A stretch of DNA of 64,000 bases, taken from Fidelibacterota bacterium UBA2986 (GTDB lineage: Bacteria; Fidelibacterota; Marinisomatia; Marinisomatales; AB-629-J13). Below are positions 43,912 to 53,511 of this stretch, one piece after another. The notes under the pieces were generated by a model. That model saw nothing but the letters and a program-made list of their open reading frames with translations, had not been told where the DNA came from and did no database searches. How positions within the stretch are numbered: the first letter of the stretch is position 1; each line of letters opens with the position of its first letter. The stretch is taken from positions 1-64,000 of the forward strand of contig DEAI01000011.1 in NCBI GenBank assembly GCA_002346675.1. Direction: 5' to 3'. The position numbers and the translations under genes are program-made.

Positions 43912-44645
43912 TAATTCAAACTGAATTTTTTACCCAAATAAAGACGCCGAGCTTCTGGGTCATTCGCCAATTCATCCGAAGTGCCCGATTTTAATATTCT
44001 ACCCTCAAATAACAGATAAGACCTATCAGTAATTGATAGTGTTTCTCTCACATTATGGTCTGTAATTAATACACCTATATTACGTTCCTTCAGAGATCGG
44101 ACAATAGATTGAATTTCTTCCACTGCTATGGGATCTACACCTGCAAAAGGTTCATCCAATAAAATGAAATCTGGATTGATTGCAAGAGATCGGCAAATTT
44201 CTACACGGCGGCGTTCTCCTCCCGATAGATTCCCCCCCCTTCTGCTCTTTAAATGAGAAATAGACAACTCCTCAAGAAGAGTGTTGATTTTTTCTCGCTG
44301 GTCTGATTTAGGCAGATCGGTTAATTCTAAAACAAGTTTTAGGTTATCCTCAACCGATAACTTCCCGAAAATAGAAGGCTCCTGTGAGAGATATCCAATT
44401 CCCTTTCTGGAGCGTTTGTACATAGGATCACTTGTGATGTTTTTTTTATCTAAAAATATCTGTCCATTTGTTGGCTTAATCATTCCTGTAATCATATAAA
44501 ATGTGGTTGTTTTTCCTGCACCATTAGGTCCCAGCAAACCAACTATTTCTCCTTGCTTTAGTTCCAAGTCTACATCACGAACTACCCATTTTTTCCCGTA
44601 TTGCTTATGGAGGCTTCTCGCCTCAAGTTTGTGTCCGTCAACCAT
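43911..44645 (-). CDS. lptB: LPS export ABC transporter ATPase
   Basis: Powers LPS extraction by LptB2FG and transport to the outer membrane. The 244-aa ATPase has Walker A GPNGAGKTTTFYMI, the signature LSGGERRRVEICRSL, Walker B FILLDEPFAGVDP and switch His in ITDHNVRET. It overlaps the lptC-like gene by 8 bp and rpoN by one. LptF and LptG are not in the window. Confidence 0.95.
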   Translation of the reverse strand: MVDGHKLEARSLHKQYGKKWVVRDVDLELKQGEIVGLLGPNGAGKTTTFYMITGMIKPTNGQIFLDKKNITSDPMYKRSRKGIGYLSQEPSIFGKLSVEDNLKLVLELTDLPKSDQREKINTLLEELSISHLKSRRGGNLSGGERRRVEICRSLAINPDFILLDEPFAGVDPIAVEEIQSIVRSLKERNIGVLITDHNVRETLSITDRSYLLFEGRILKSGTSDELANDPEARRLYLGKKFSLN

Positions 44646-45189
44646 CTATTATCCTATCTGTGACTCCGGATGGCTTTAGAATTTTCCAATACTTCATTTC
44701 TATATCAGATTCAAAGCCTACTCCGTTTACTGTATCCTTTTTCTCTGTTACTACCATAACAGTATCATCTGTAAATATTCGTTGTGCTGAATGATTCCAA
44801 GTTAGGGTATCTGTGAAAAGAGTGACTCCGCTGTCTGACTTAACCACAACTGAATGCATAGCGCGCATAAAATTACTTTTTTCATTTATTTCTGCCTTGA
44901 TAGATTTGAGATGGGTTGTATGAACTTCTGAATCATTGTAAAAATCGACTGAAACACTATCTTCTAGAAAGATGAAGCTTTTTTGCTGAAACTTCTTTAA
45001 ATATCCCGACTGGACTACTGCCCGTATTAACCCTTCGTTTGTCATAGTAATAGTTATATCCCAGCTTTCTTGGTCAGGCCTATTCGATCGTTTTTGTTCA
45101 TATTCCTCGACTGTAGCATTTGACACACAAGCGGAAATAACTAATGGTATTATACAAATTAAAGCTTTCATTAAATATTTAGACACCAT
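44638..45189 (-). CDS. lptC: LptC-like LPS export lipoprotein
   Basis: A 183-aa envelope protein with a lipoprotein-like N-terminus (MKALICIIPLVISAC, lipobox ISAC). The remainder is beta-rich and repetitive (FIFLEDSVSVDFYNDSEVHTTHLKS), fitting the jellyroll of LptC, which carries LPS between LptFG and LptA. LptC is normally anchored by a helix; a lipoprotein form is common in Bacteroidetes relatives. Position between kdsC and lptB is the standard one. Confidence 0.8.
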   Translation of the reverse strand: MVSKYLMKALICIIPLVISACVSNATVEEYEQKRSNRPDQESWDITITMTNEGLIRAVVQSGYLKKFQQKSFIFLEDSVSVDFYNDSEVHTTHLKSIKAEINEKSNFMRAMHSVVVKSDSGVTLFTDTLTWNHSAQRIFTDDTVMVVTEKKDTVNGVGFESDIEMKYWKILKPSGVTDRIIDG

Positions 45190-45725
45190 TATGATTCATT
45201 CATCATCTTTACTTTCAATTCTTCCAAACATTGATTATACTTACCAGATTTCACTAAAATCCAATCTATAAATTCTCTATATGCGCCTACACCTCCGTAG
45301 GCTTTCGTAACATACTTTGCTTTTTCTTTCACTTGTGGATATGCATTCTGAACTGCCGCTGGCAGTCCTACTTTTTCCATCACTGGTATATCAATCAAAT
45401 CATCTCCGATATAGGCAATTTCCTCATCTATTAAATTATATTTCTTTTTTAGTAGTTCATATGGAATAAGCTTATTCAATGTTCCGTTATAAATATCTGA
45501 AACTTTTAGCTCCTTTAATCTAACCTCTGTTGCGTGAGAATATCTCCCTGAAATGAATGCGAGTAAATATCCAGCAGTTTTGGCCATAGCCACCGCGGTC
45601 CCATCCTGAACGCAAAACCGTTTAAACTCCATATCTTCAGACCCTTTTAATATAGTTCCATCTGTCAGAACCCCATCTACATCAGAAATAATTAGCTTAA
45701 TCTTATTAAGAGATTCTTTCATCAT
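45189..45725 (-). CDS. kdsC: 3-deoxy-D-manno-octulosonate-8-phosphate phosphatase
   Basis: Removes phosphate from Kdo-8-phosphate. The 178-aa HAD protein has the catalytic block SDVDGVLTDGTI, the Ser/Thr motif in AFISGRYS, and the third acidic motif AYIGDDLIDIPVM. It shares one base with the kdsA stop and one with lptC, so the genes form a tightly packed operon. Confidence 0.95.
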   Translation of the reverse strand: MMKESLNKIKLIISDVDGVLTDGTILKGSEDMEFKRFCVQDGTAVAMAKTAGYLLAFISGRYSHATEVRLKELKVSDIYNGTLNKLIPYELLKKKYNLIDEEIAYIGDDLIDIPVMEKVGLPAAVQNAYPQVKEKAKYVTKAYGGVGAYREFIDWILVKSGKYNQCLEELKVKMMNES

Positions 45726-46540
45726 TAATACAATGAATTATGAATTTGCTTTATTACTGCTAAAAGATCATAAAGTTTATCTAAGGGCCACTGAGTCGCT
45801 GCGTCTGATTTTGCCTCACTCACATTATCATGAACTTCCAAAAACAGTCCGTTACAGCCTGCCGCTGTAGCAGCGCGGGCAAGGACTGGTATAAATTCTC
45901 TCATCCCTCCGGTTACACCTCCAGATTTCCCTGGAACTTGAGCGCTATGGGTTGCATCAAAAATCACAGGATATCCAGTTTTCTGCATCATACTGATTGA
46001 TCGGACATCTGTTACCAGATTATCATAACCAAAAGTTGTTCCCCTTTCTGTTAATAAAATGTTTTTATTACCAGTAGATTCAATTTTCTGAACTATCGAT
46101 TCCATTTTCCATGGTGCAATAAATTGCCCTTTTTTTATATTAACTGTACGCCCGGAATTTCCGGCAGCTAAGAGTAAATCTGTTTGCCTACACAGAAATG
46201 CAGGAATCTGTATAATATCTGCAACTTCTGCTACTGTAGCAGCCTGGCTTGGGTGGTGAATATCTGTCAAAACCGGAACGCCAATTTCTGATTTGACATC
46301 CTGAAGAATTTGCAGTCCTTCTTCCAACCCCAACCCTCTGAAGGATTTTATGGATGTCCGGTTTGCCTTATCATAAGAACTTTTAAAAATATAGGGTAGG
46401 TCAAGTGTCTGTGTTATTTCTAAGATGGATTCAGCCATCCTAAGACAGTGCTCTCTACTCTCAATAACACAAGGACCTGCAATAATTGGTAGTGTGTTAC
46501 TATCAAATTTTATCCTATCTATAACTACAGGATTTATCAT
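45725..46540 (-). CDS. kdsA: 3-deoxy-8-phosphooctulonate synthase
   Basis: Condenses arabinose-5-phosphate with phosphoenolpyruvate to Kdo-8-phosphate. The 271-aa TIM barrel shows IAGPCVIESREHCL, SSYDKANRTSIKSFRG, LTERGTTFGYDNLVTD and FDATHSAQVPG. The Cys in AGPCVIE and downstream His suggest a metal-dependent (class II) form, though this needs alignment. It overlaps pyrG by 4 bp. Confidence 0.95.
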   Translation of the reverse strand: MINPVVIDRIKFDSNTLPIIAGPCVIESREHCLRMAESILEITQTLDLPYIFKSSYDKANRTSIKSFRGLGLEEGLQILQDVKSEIGVPVLTDIHHPSQAATVAEVADIIQIPAFLCRQTDLLLAAGNSGRTVNIKKGQFIAPWKMESIVQKIESTGNKNILLTERGTTFGYDNLVTDVRSISMMQKTGYPVIFDATHSAQVPGKSGGVTGGMREFIPVLARAATAAGCNGLFLEVHDNVSEAKSDAATQWPLDKLYDLLAVIKQIHNSLY

Positions 46541-48165
46541 ACTGTAAATTCTCCTTTGTTCTGGCTAACTGCAGCTCTTATGAATCCGCGAAACAGTGGG
46601 TGTGCTTTCAAGGCCCTGCTTTTTAATTCGGGATGGAATTGGCAGCCCACAAACCATGGATGATTTTTCAGTTCTATTATTTCCACCAAGTTTAATTCTG
46701 GGTTTATACCAGAAAAAATAAGCCCTGCTTTTTCTAGTTTTGTGCGATAGCGGTTGTTTACCTCCCATCTGTGACGGTGGCGTTCTGATATTTTTTTCAT
46801 ACCGTATTCATTGTACACCTTACTATCTGTTTTCAATTCACAGTTATATGCCCCCAATCTCATGGTACCGCCTTTCCTTTTTATCATTCTTTGGGATTCC
46901 ATTAGGTCTATTACCGGGTGAGGTGTTTTGGGAGAAAATTCAGTGCTGTTTGCACCCTCCAAACAACAAACTGTTCTTGCAAATTCTATAACAGCACACT
47001 GAAGCCCAAGGCATATTCCTAAAAAAGGGACTTTCTGCTCTCTAGCATATTGACATGCCAATATTTTTCCTTCTGACCCTCGTTTTCCAAAACCCGGAAG
47101 TAAAAGAATTCCATCAACAAGGTGAAATGATTTTTCACATTGTTCCAAGGTATGAATATTTTCTACTGATACCCAATTAATGTTAACCCGTGCATCATTT
47201 TCTACTCCTGCATGTACAAATGCTTCCAAAACACTTTTATATGCATCTGGAAGCTCTGTATATTTACCACACATTGCAATGGTTACACTGTGAGCTGGAT
47301 TTTTATAATGATGAACAAAGTTTTTCATTGCTGAAACTTCTGAATTCCCAGATAACTCCAGACGTTTAGATATCAATTCCCCTACTTTCTGTTTGTTCAA
47401 AAGCAGGGGAACTTCATAGATACTTTTCACATCCCGACCTTCAATAACGTGGGCGGAATTAACATTACAAAAAAGAGCAATCTTTTCTTTTACAGATTTT
47501 TCTATCCGAACTTCAGAGCGGCACAGTATTAAATCCGGACTTAGACCTATTTCTCTTAACTTCATTACTGAATGCTGAGTAGGTTTTGTCTTCACCTCTC
47601 TACTTGCTCTAATTGAGGGAAGCAAAGTTACATGAACAATCATGTGGTTGTGGTATCCAACCTTTACTGATAGTTGCCGAATAGCTTCCATAAAGGGAAG
47701 ACTTTCAATGTCTCCTACAGTTCCTCCGACTTCACAAATAACAATATCAAATTTTTTGGGTGTGTTTACATCTATGATCCTTGTTTTAATCTCATCCGTT
47801 ATGTGAGGAATCACCTGTACAGTTTCCCCAAGATAATCTCCCGCTCTCTCTCTATCCAAGACTGTACTATATATTTGCCCCGCAGTTGCATTATTTTCTT
47901 TTGCCATGTTCACATCAATAAAACGTTCATAATGCCCTAGATCCAAGTCAGTTTCTGAGCCATCATCCAATACAAAAACTTCTCCATGTTGATATGGATT
48001 CATTGTTCCGGGATCTATATTAAGGTATGGATCTAATTTTAAAATTGTGACCTTCAATCCAGCGCTTTTTAAGAGGTACCCAATCGAAGATGCAGCGATG
48101 CCTTTCCCAAGGCCAGACATAACTCCTCCAAGAACAAAAATATATTTCACTGGTTTACGAGGCAT
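46537..48165 (-). CDS. pyrG: CTP synthase
   Basis: Aminates UTP to CTP with glutamine. The 542-aa length is standard. The synthase domain has FVLGGVMSGLGKGIAASSIG and KLDPYLNIDPGTMNPYQHGE. The glutaminase domain has the nucleophile Cys in PFLGICLGLQ and the catalytic His/Glu in GCQFHPELKS. It overlaps kdsA (4 bp) and kdsB (11 bp). CTP made here is the cosubstrate of KdsB, so the grouping is functionally sensible. Confidence 0.97.
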   Translation of the reverse strand: MPRKPVKYIFVLGGVMSGLGKGIAASSIGYLLKSAGLKVTILKLDPYLNIDPGTMNPYQHGEVFVLDDGSETDLDLGHYERFIDVNMAKENNATAGQIYSTVLDRERAGDYLGETVQVIPHITDEIKTRIIDVNTPKKFDIVICEVGGTVGDIESLPFMEAIRQLSVKVGYHNHMIVHVTLLPSIRASREVKTKPTQHSVMKLREIGLSPDLILCRSEVRIEKSVKEKIALFCNVNSAHVIEGRDVKSIYEVPLLLNKQKVGELISKRLELSGNSEVSAMKNFVHHYKNPAHSVTIAMCGKYTELPDAYKSVLEAFVHAGVENDARVNINWVSVENIHTLEQCEKSFHLVDGILLLPGFGKRGSEGKILACQYAREQKVPFLGICLGLQCAVIEFARTVCCLEGANSTEFSPKTPHPVIDLMESQRMIKRKGGTMRLGAYNCELKTDSKVYNEYGMKKISERHRHRWEVNNRYRTKLEKAGLIFSGINPELNLVEIIELKNHPWFVGCQFHPELKSRALKAHPLFRGFIRAAVSQNKGEFTV

Positions 48166-48853
48166 ATTTTCGTTCCATTCGTTTTAGATCCATCATTGTG
48201 TCCACACCATGGCCTCTATAGTCTGTGACCAAAATGCGTATATTAATTCCATTGTCCAAAGCTCTGTGTTGTTCTAATTTTTGTTTTACCTCGTTTTCTG
48301 AAGGAGGTAGGGAGGTAAATGTATCCAAAATATTTTTTTTGAAACCGTAAATTCCAATGTGACGAAAAAGTTCCTTTTCTGAAACCGGTCGTCTAAAAAA
48401 GGATGTAGCAAAGTTTTTTTTATTTATCTTAACCTTCACCACATCCCTATCTAAGATCTCATCAGACCTTAGATCTGTAGAGGCTGCTGTCGCGATTTCA
48501 GTATTTTTTTCTTCACACAAATCAACGATTTCATCAATCAGTTCTGGTTCTATTTCAGGTTCATCCCCCTGAATATTTACTATAATTTTAGCATCTTCAT
48601 TTCGAACTGCTTCTGCAGCTCTGTCTGTCCCGGACAAATGATGTTTACCTGTCATTATTCCGCTTATACCATATCTATTCAATACTGTTTCTGTTTTTTT
48701 ATCATCAATAGCAACAATAACCTTATTCAGCAACTTAGCCTTTACAGCCTGTTGGTACACCCTTACAATCATAGGAACTCCGGCTATAGGAAGCAGAATT
48801 TTTTCTGGCAGACGCGTTGAGTGAAGTCTTGCTGGTATAACACCTATTTTCAT
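48155..48853 (-). CDS. kdsB: 3-deoxy-manno-octulosonate cytidylyltransferase
   Basis: Activates Kdo as CMP-Kdo for lipid A glycosylation. The 232-aa protein has GVIPARLHSTRLPEK at the N-terminus, GTDRAAEAVR, NIQGDEPEIEPELID, and C-terminal HIGIYGFKK and EQHRALDNG. The family length is about 245-250. It is the first gene of the minus-strand Kdo/LPS operon and overlaps pyrG by 11 bp. Confidence 0.94.
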   Translation of the reverse strand: MKIGVIPARLHSTRLPEKILLPIAGVPMIVRVYQQAVKAKLLNKVIVAIDDKKTETVLNRYGISGIMTGKHHLSGTDRAAEAVRNEDAKIIVNIQGDEPEIEPELIDEIVDLCEEKNTEIATAASTDLRSDEILDRDVVKVKINKKNFATSFFRRPVSEKELFRHIGIYGFKKNILDTFTSLPPSENEVKQKLEQHRALDNGINIRILVTDYRGHGVDTMMDLKRMERKYAS

Positions 48854-48953
48854 AGTTTCCTATTTTAATATTTTTAGTAAACATTAATCATAATAAAACA
48901 AAATAGTATCAAAATTAACCCGATAGCGCTGTTAGTTTAGAGGGAATTTTGTG

Positions 48954-48983
48954 TTGAATTTGAGTATTATAAAAAAATATAAT
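48954..48983 (+). promoter_or_regulatory. Candidate sigma-70-type promoter upstream of the DUF1844 operon
   Basis: TTGAAT (48954-48959), 18-nt spacer, TATAAT (48978-48983) on the plus strand. It would leave a leader of about 120 nt before the start at 49110. It lies in the 256-nt gap between divergent kdsB and the DUF1844 gene; the rest of the gap shows no gene. Confidence 0.45.
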
Positions 48984-49109
48984 GGAAGTGTTTTTTAATA
49001 ATTATTATACCAAATGATTGGAAACGGTTAAATTCTTTGTCTGATTATAACAAAGTATTTCTGTGAAATCTGTGAAACCATTATTTTTTTTATACGTATG
49101 GAATTGTAA

Positions 49110-49499
49110 ATGCCTTTAGAAAGTAAATTGACAGAACAACAGTTGTTTGACCAGCTTATATCTTCGCTGGTTCACTCAACATGGATATCGCTGGGTAAAA
49201 TAAAAAACCCTATTACAGATAAAATTGAAAAGGACATACAAGGTGCTTCAATGAATATTGATATGATTGATATGTTGTACAAAAGAATGGATGGAAATTT
49301 ATCTGATAACGAAGATAAATATTTAAGTCAAATCCTGAGCGAATTAAAAACGAACTATATTCACGAAAAATCAAAAATAGAAAACTCTGAGAAAGATAAT
49401 TCCTCCAGTTCTGCAAGCGAAAATGTTGAAACAAATAAAGACAGTCAGAAAAAATCAACAGAAAATGAAAATCCTGAATATTCTGAGGAAAAGACATGA
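49110..49499 (+). CDS. DUF1844 domain protein
   Basis: A 129-aa cytoplasmic protein of unknown function. The first about 90 residues match the DUF1844 pattern: a helix (EQQLFDQLISSLVHSTWISLG), then a K-I-rich loop and INMIDMLYKRMDGNLSDNEDKYL-like helices. In many genomes it precedes membrane or envelope genes. The last 35 residues are Ser/Glu/Lys-rich and probably disordered. It overlaps the DUF2723 gene by 4 bp (ATGA), indicating coupled translation. Confidence 0.75.
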   Translation: MPLESKLTEQQLFDQLISSLVHSTWISLGKIKNPITDKIEKDIQGASMNIDMIDMLYKRMDGNLSDNEDKYLSQILSELKTNYIHEKSKIENSEKDNSSSSASENVETNKDSQKKSTENENPEYSEEKT

Positions 49500-52393
49500 T
49501 AGCTTCCCCTTGGATTAAATGGAATAGGGTTTTGGCTGGCGTTGTGCTGGTTTTTTCATTTTTTGTCTATTACCTGACAATGGCTCCAACTGTATCATTT
49601 TGGGATTGCGGTGAGTTCATTGCTACCTCTTACACGCTTGGGGTCCCACATCCACCTGGGAGTCCTCTTTACCTAATCATAGGGCGGATTTTTTCTATGC
49701 TTCCGTTTAGTGATGACATTGCCTTTCGTGTAAATTTAATTTCACCACTAGTTAGTGCTTTGGCAGTGATGCTCCTTTATCTCATTATAGTTAAATTTGT
49801 TTCACATTGGAGAGAAGGAATAAATAAAATTTCTGATGCTTCAATTGCGTTTGGTGGAGCTCTTATTGGATCTCTTACATTTGCATTTACAGATAGCCAC
49901 TGGTTCAATGCCGTTGAGGCTGAAGTGTACGCCATGAGTACTTTTTTCACTGTTATTGTTGCATGGCTTATTCTCCACTGGGCAGAACGGGCTGATGAGC
50001 CAGGCAACGAACGATACATATTAATAATTGCATATATACTAGGACTCGCCACCGGCGTGCATATATTGAACTTGCTCGCATTACCGTTTATCGCATTGAT
50101 TATTTATTTTAAGAAGCTACCCTTTGATTGGAAAACCTTTTTTATTACAACAGGCATTACAGGCTTTACTTTTCTTATTATTCATAATGGTATAATAAAA
50201 GGGTTACCAAAGTTGGCGGTTTTAGTTGGGCTCACTGGGGTTTGCATCACAGTGTTAATTGTTTTTGGAGCAATGATTTGGGCCATTAGTGAAAGAAAAA
50301 AATTACTGTCCACAGTCTTTACATCTATGGTATTAATTCTTATAGGATATTCGAGTTATACGATTATTTTCATTCGCTCGGGACAGGACCCTGTCATTGA
50401 TGAAAATGATCCGGAGACCATAGCTGCTGCAATTTCCTATCTAGAACGAGAACAATATGGTGCAGTAGGGCGATTCCCAAGAAGATACAAAGGGCTACCT
50501 GCGAAACATGAAGTTGTGGGAAGCCCCAACAGTAACTACGATTATTCAGCGTCTCAAGACCGGAAGTATATGCTGTACAATATGGATAAACAGTGGTCTT
50601 ATTTTTGGAACTATCAGGTCAAAAAAATGTACTGGAGGTATTTTCTCTGGCAATTTGCCGGCAGGGGGCCCTCAGTAAATTCAACAGTATCTCCAATGGG
50701 GGCAAATTCCAGAGAGGATGGTGTGGATTGGACCCAGTTTGGGTTCCCCCTTGCTTTTTTATTAGGTATCGGTGGAATGTTCTATCACTTTTATCGTGAT
50801 GAAAAACAGGCATTTTCTCTTTTTACCTTATTTTTTATGACAGGGATTGCTATTATTATTTATTTAAATCAAGACAACCCACAACCTCGTGAAAGAGATT
50901 ATTCCTATGTCGGAAGTTTTCTGGCTTTTGCTGTATGGGTTGGTATCGGTGGGTCAGCTATTTTAGAAAAGTGTAACCAATATTTTAAAGCTCAGCCCTG
51001 GAGACATCACTTAACCTATTTTGTAATTGGAATTCAATTGATATTGGTTCCATTTGTTATGCTTCGGGCAAATTACCATGAACATGACCGTAGTGGCAAT
51101 TATGTCGCCTGGGATATGAGCTATAATATGCTACAGTCCTGTGAGCAGGATGGGATTATTTTTACTAATGGAGATAACGATACTTTCCCATTATGGTATT
51201 TGCAGGAAGTGGAAAACGTCCGAAAAGATGTTACCGTTGTAAATTTAAGCCTACTTAATACTGCCTGGTATATCAAGCAGTTGAGAGATTTGAGACCAAA
51301 AGAAAAGCAGTTTATTTTTCTTGGAGATGAGGATATAGACAGGATTGCTACAAGGCTTACCCCGTGGAAAACAAGAAATGTTACCTTGCCACATGGAACG
51401 GAAGAGCAAATCACATGGAAGGTAAAACCAACTTATGCAGGACAGGCGCTTAAGGTTCAAGATATAATGATTATGCAGATTATTAGCGATTCAAAATGGA
51501 AATTTCCTATCTATTTTGCTGTAACTGTATCTCCTTCCAATAAAATTGGATTGGATAATTATTTATCAATGGAAGGACTTACGTTCAAATTAAATAACAA
51601 GAAGGTGGAAAACATTAACCCTGAAAAAATGTATAAAAATTTGATGACAGTATTAGGTGACTCTACATGGTTCCATGATTATTCTCCGACAGCTATTAAT
51701 CCAGCTGCACTCGGCTGGTCGTATGATTATCAGCCAGGGTATTTATTTCGAAACCTTATGAACAAAAATGTTCACTATAATGACCAAATCATTCGTCTGC
51801 TTCAAAATTATCGTAGTGCATATCTTCAGTTAGCGGTTCACCATTATTTTAATTACCAAGATTTGAAGCTTAAGGAAGGAAGTGAGGTTTCTGCAGAAGT
51901 AGAAAGAATGACAGTGTTGGAGGTGTTGGACAGAATGGCATATAATATTCCAGAGGAAACTATTCCAATACAATCCAACGACCTGTACTTTCAAATTGGA
52001 CAAATATATAGCCAGGTTGGTGAAAAAGATAAATTTCGGTCTATCTTAGATCACCTAACTTCCAAGGAAAGAGTTACTTTGGATGATAAAATTCAGTTTG
52101 GTCAAATTTATATGCAGGATATAAAAGACTTCGAAAAAGCTATAGATATTTTTGAAGAACTAAACAGTCACTATCTAAGTCTAGAAGAATCACACCGTAA
52201 AAATCCTAACAGTATTTCTAAAAAATCTTGGAAAAAGTGGGAATCTATTTATCCAGAAATTATTTCATCTCTTATTTTGGCTTATCAGGGAGCAGGAGAT
52301 GATTCAAAAGCTGAAGAAGTGCTGAGTGGCTGGGTCAGCCGAAATCCTACAGATAATACTGCCCGAAAAATGCTGGATGATTTGAAAAATTAA
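49496..52393 (+). CDS. DUF2723 polytopic membrane protein (glycosyltransferase-like)
   Basis: A 965-aa protein with about 12 hydrophobic segments in the first 530 residues and a soluble C-terminal half. The N-terminal block FWDCGEFIATSYTLGVPHPPGSPLY is the DUF2723 hallmark, and resembles the acidic first loop of PMT-type O-mannosyltransferases. NGDNDTFPLWYLQEV in the middle is also typical. The C-terminal region (about 800-960) looks like TPR helices (KAIDIFEELNSHYLSL; AEEVLSGWVSRNP). It may transfer a sugar from a lipid donor to exported proteins; no direct evidence exists in sequence. It overlaps DUF1844 by 4 bp and precedes a GT2 gene. Confidence 0.8.
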   Translation: MIASPWIKWNRVLAGVVLVFSFFVYYLTMAPTVSFWDCGEFIATSYTLGVPHPPGSPLYLIIGRIFSMLPFSDDIAFRVNLISPLVSALAVMLLYLIIVKFVSHWREGINKISDASIAFGGALIGSLTFAFTDSHWFNAVEAEVYAMSTFFTVIVAWLILHWAERADEPGNERYILIIAYILGLATGVHILNLLALPFIALIIYFKKLPFDWKTFFITTGITGFTFLIIHNGIIKGLPKLAVLVGLTGVCITVLIVFGAMIWAISERKKLLSTVFTSMVLILIGYSSYTIIFIRSGQDPVIDENDPETIAAAISYLEREQYGAVGRFPRRYKGLPAKHEVVGSPNSNYDYSASQDRKYMLYNMDKQWSYFWNYQVKKMYWRYFLWQFAGRGPSVNSTVSPMGANSREDGVDWTQFGFPLAFLLGIGGMFYHFYRDEKQAFSLFTLFFMTGIAIIIYLNQDNPQPRERDYSYVGSFLAFAVWVGIGGSAILEKCNQYFKAQPWRHHLTYFVIGIQLILVPFVMLRANYHEHDRSGNYVAWDMSYNMLQSCEQDGIIFTNGDNDTFPLWYLQEVENVRKDVTVVNLSLLNTAWYIKQLRDLRPKEKQFIFLGDEDIDRIATRLTPWKTRNVTLPHGTEEQITWKVKPTYAGQALKVQDIMIMQIISDSKWKFPIYFAVTVSPSNKIGLDNYLSMEGLTFKLNNKKVENINPEKMYKNLMTVLGDSTWFHDYSPTAINPAALGWSYDYQPGYLFRNLMNKNVHYNDQIIRLLQNYRSAYLQLAVHHYFNYQDLKLKEGSEVSAEVERMTVLEVLDRMAYNIPEETIPIQSNDLYFQIGQIYSQVGEKDKFRSILDHLTSKERVTLDDKIQFGQIYMQDIKDFEKAIDIFEELNSHYLSLEESHRKNPNSISKKSWKKWESIYPEIISSLILAYQGAGDDSKAEEVLSGWVSRNPTDNTARKMLDDLKN

Positions 52394-52422
52394 ATGTATA
52401 ATCCCGGAAGATATTTTCTTCT

Positions 52423-53511
52423 GTGTCTCAAAGCTATACACAACTTTTTCAAATGAGCTCATCTGATATATACCCCCTTGTTTCTATAATAATCCCTCAC
52501 TGGAACAATTTTCCGGTTTTAGAAGAGTGCTTGCTCTCGATAAAAAAGTGCTCATATCCAAATTACGAAATTATTGTTGTTGATAATGCATCGGAAGACA
52601 ATAGCTCTCAGAAAATCAAAGCTCAGTTCCCCGAAATAATTCTTATAGAAAACCAGATAAATAATGGATATGCAGGTGGATGCAACCTGGGAGTAAGTAA
52701 AGCTAGCGGAAAATATCTACTGTTTTTAAATAATGATACAACTCATGAAAAGGGATGGATTGAGCCATTAGTGAATCACCTAGAGAAAAATAAATCTGCT
52801 GCCGCAGTTCAGCCAAAAATACTTAATTATTACCAGAATAATTTATTTGATTATGCAGGGGGTTCAGGAGGGCACATGGATATTCTGTGTTTTCCCTTTG
52901 CAAGGGGGCGTCTTTTTCTTGAACAGGAATTAGATAGGGGGCAGTATGACAGTCTAGAAAAAATCTTTTGGACTTCAGGTACAGCTATGATTGTGAGAAA
53001 AAATCTTTTTATGAAAGCTGGAAAGTTTGATAAAACCTTTTTCGCTCATATGGAAGAGATTGACCTCTGTTGGAGACTACAAATGCTGGGATATAATGTG
53101 TGGGTAGAACCTAAAAGTGTTGTCTATCATAAAAATGCAGTAAGTCTTCCTATGTATACACTCAAAAAATATTATCTAAATCACCGAAATTCTCTTTATA
53201 TGTTGTGCAGTAATTTTTCCCTCCCTCTAGCTATTTATCTTTTACCTATTCGTATCATTCTCGAAAATATCGCTTTTATATATTCACTATCAAAATTCGA
53301 TTGGAGACATATGGCAGCAATATTCATGGCGTTATTTTGGCTGTTATTTCATCCCCACCTAATTATCAAAAAACGGAGAAAAAATAAATCTTTAAAAGCT
53401 GGGAAAGAAAGTAAAATTATAAAAAATCTATTTAAGGGAAGTGTAGTATTGGAATACTATATACTGAGGAAAAAAACTTACCGTGAAATTTTTACAAAAG
53501 CAGAATCATAA
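52423..53511 (+). CDS. GT2-family glycosyltransferase
   Basis: A 362-aa GT-A enzyme of the rhamnosyltransferase-like branch. Signature blocks: VSIIIPHWNNFPVLEECLLSI, VVDNASEDNS, GYAGGCNLGVSKASGKYLLFLNND, and MEEIDLCWRLQMLGY. GTG 52423 is used as start; ATG 52453 is an alternative just ahead of the conserved domain. The C-terminal part has two hydrophobic segments (IYLLPIRIILENIAFIY; MAAIFMALFWLLFH), so it is membrane-associated. It overlaps the convergent PorD-like gene by 34 bp. Confidence 0.85.
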   Translation: MSQSYTQLFQMSSSDIYPLVSIIIPHWNNFPVLEECLLSIKKCSYPNYEIIVVDNASEDNSSQKIKAQFPEIILIENQINNGYAGGCNLGVSKASGKYLLFLNNDTTHEKGWIEPLVNHLEKNKSAAAVQPKILNYYQNNLFDYAGGSGGHMDILCFPFARGRLFLEQELDRGQYDSLEKIFWTSGTAMIVRKNLFMKAGKFDKTFFAHMEEIDLCWRLQMLGYNVWVEPKSVVYHKNAVSLPMYTLKKYYLNHRNSLYMLCSNFSLPLAIYLLPIRIILENIAFIYSLSKFDWRHMAAIFMALFWLLFHPHLIIKKRRKNKSLKAGKESKIIKNLFKGSVVLEYYILRKKTYREIFTKAES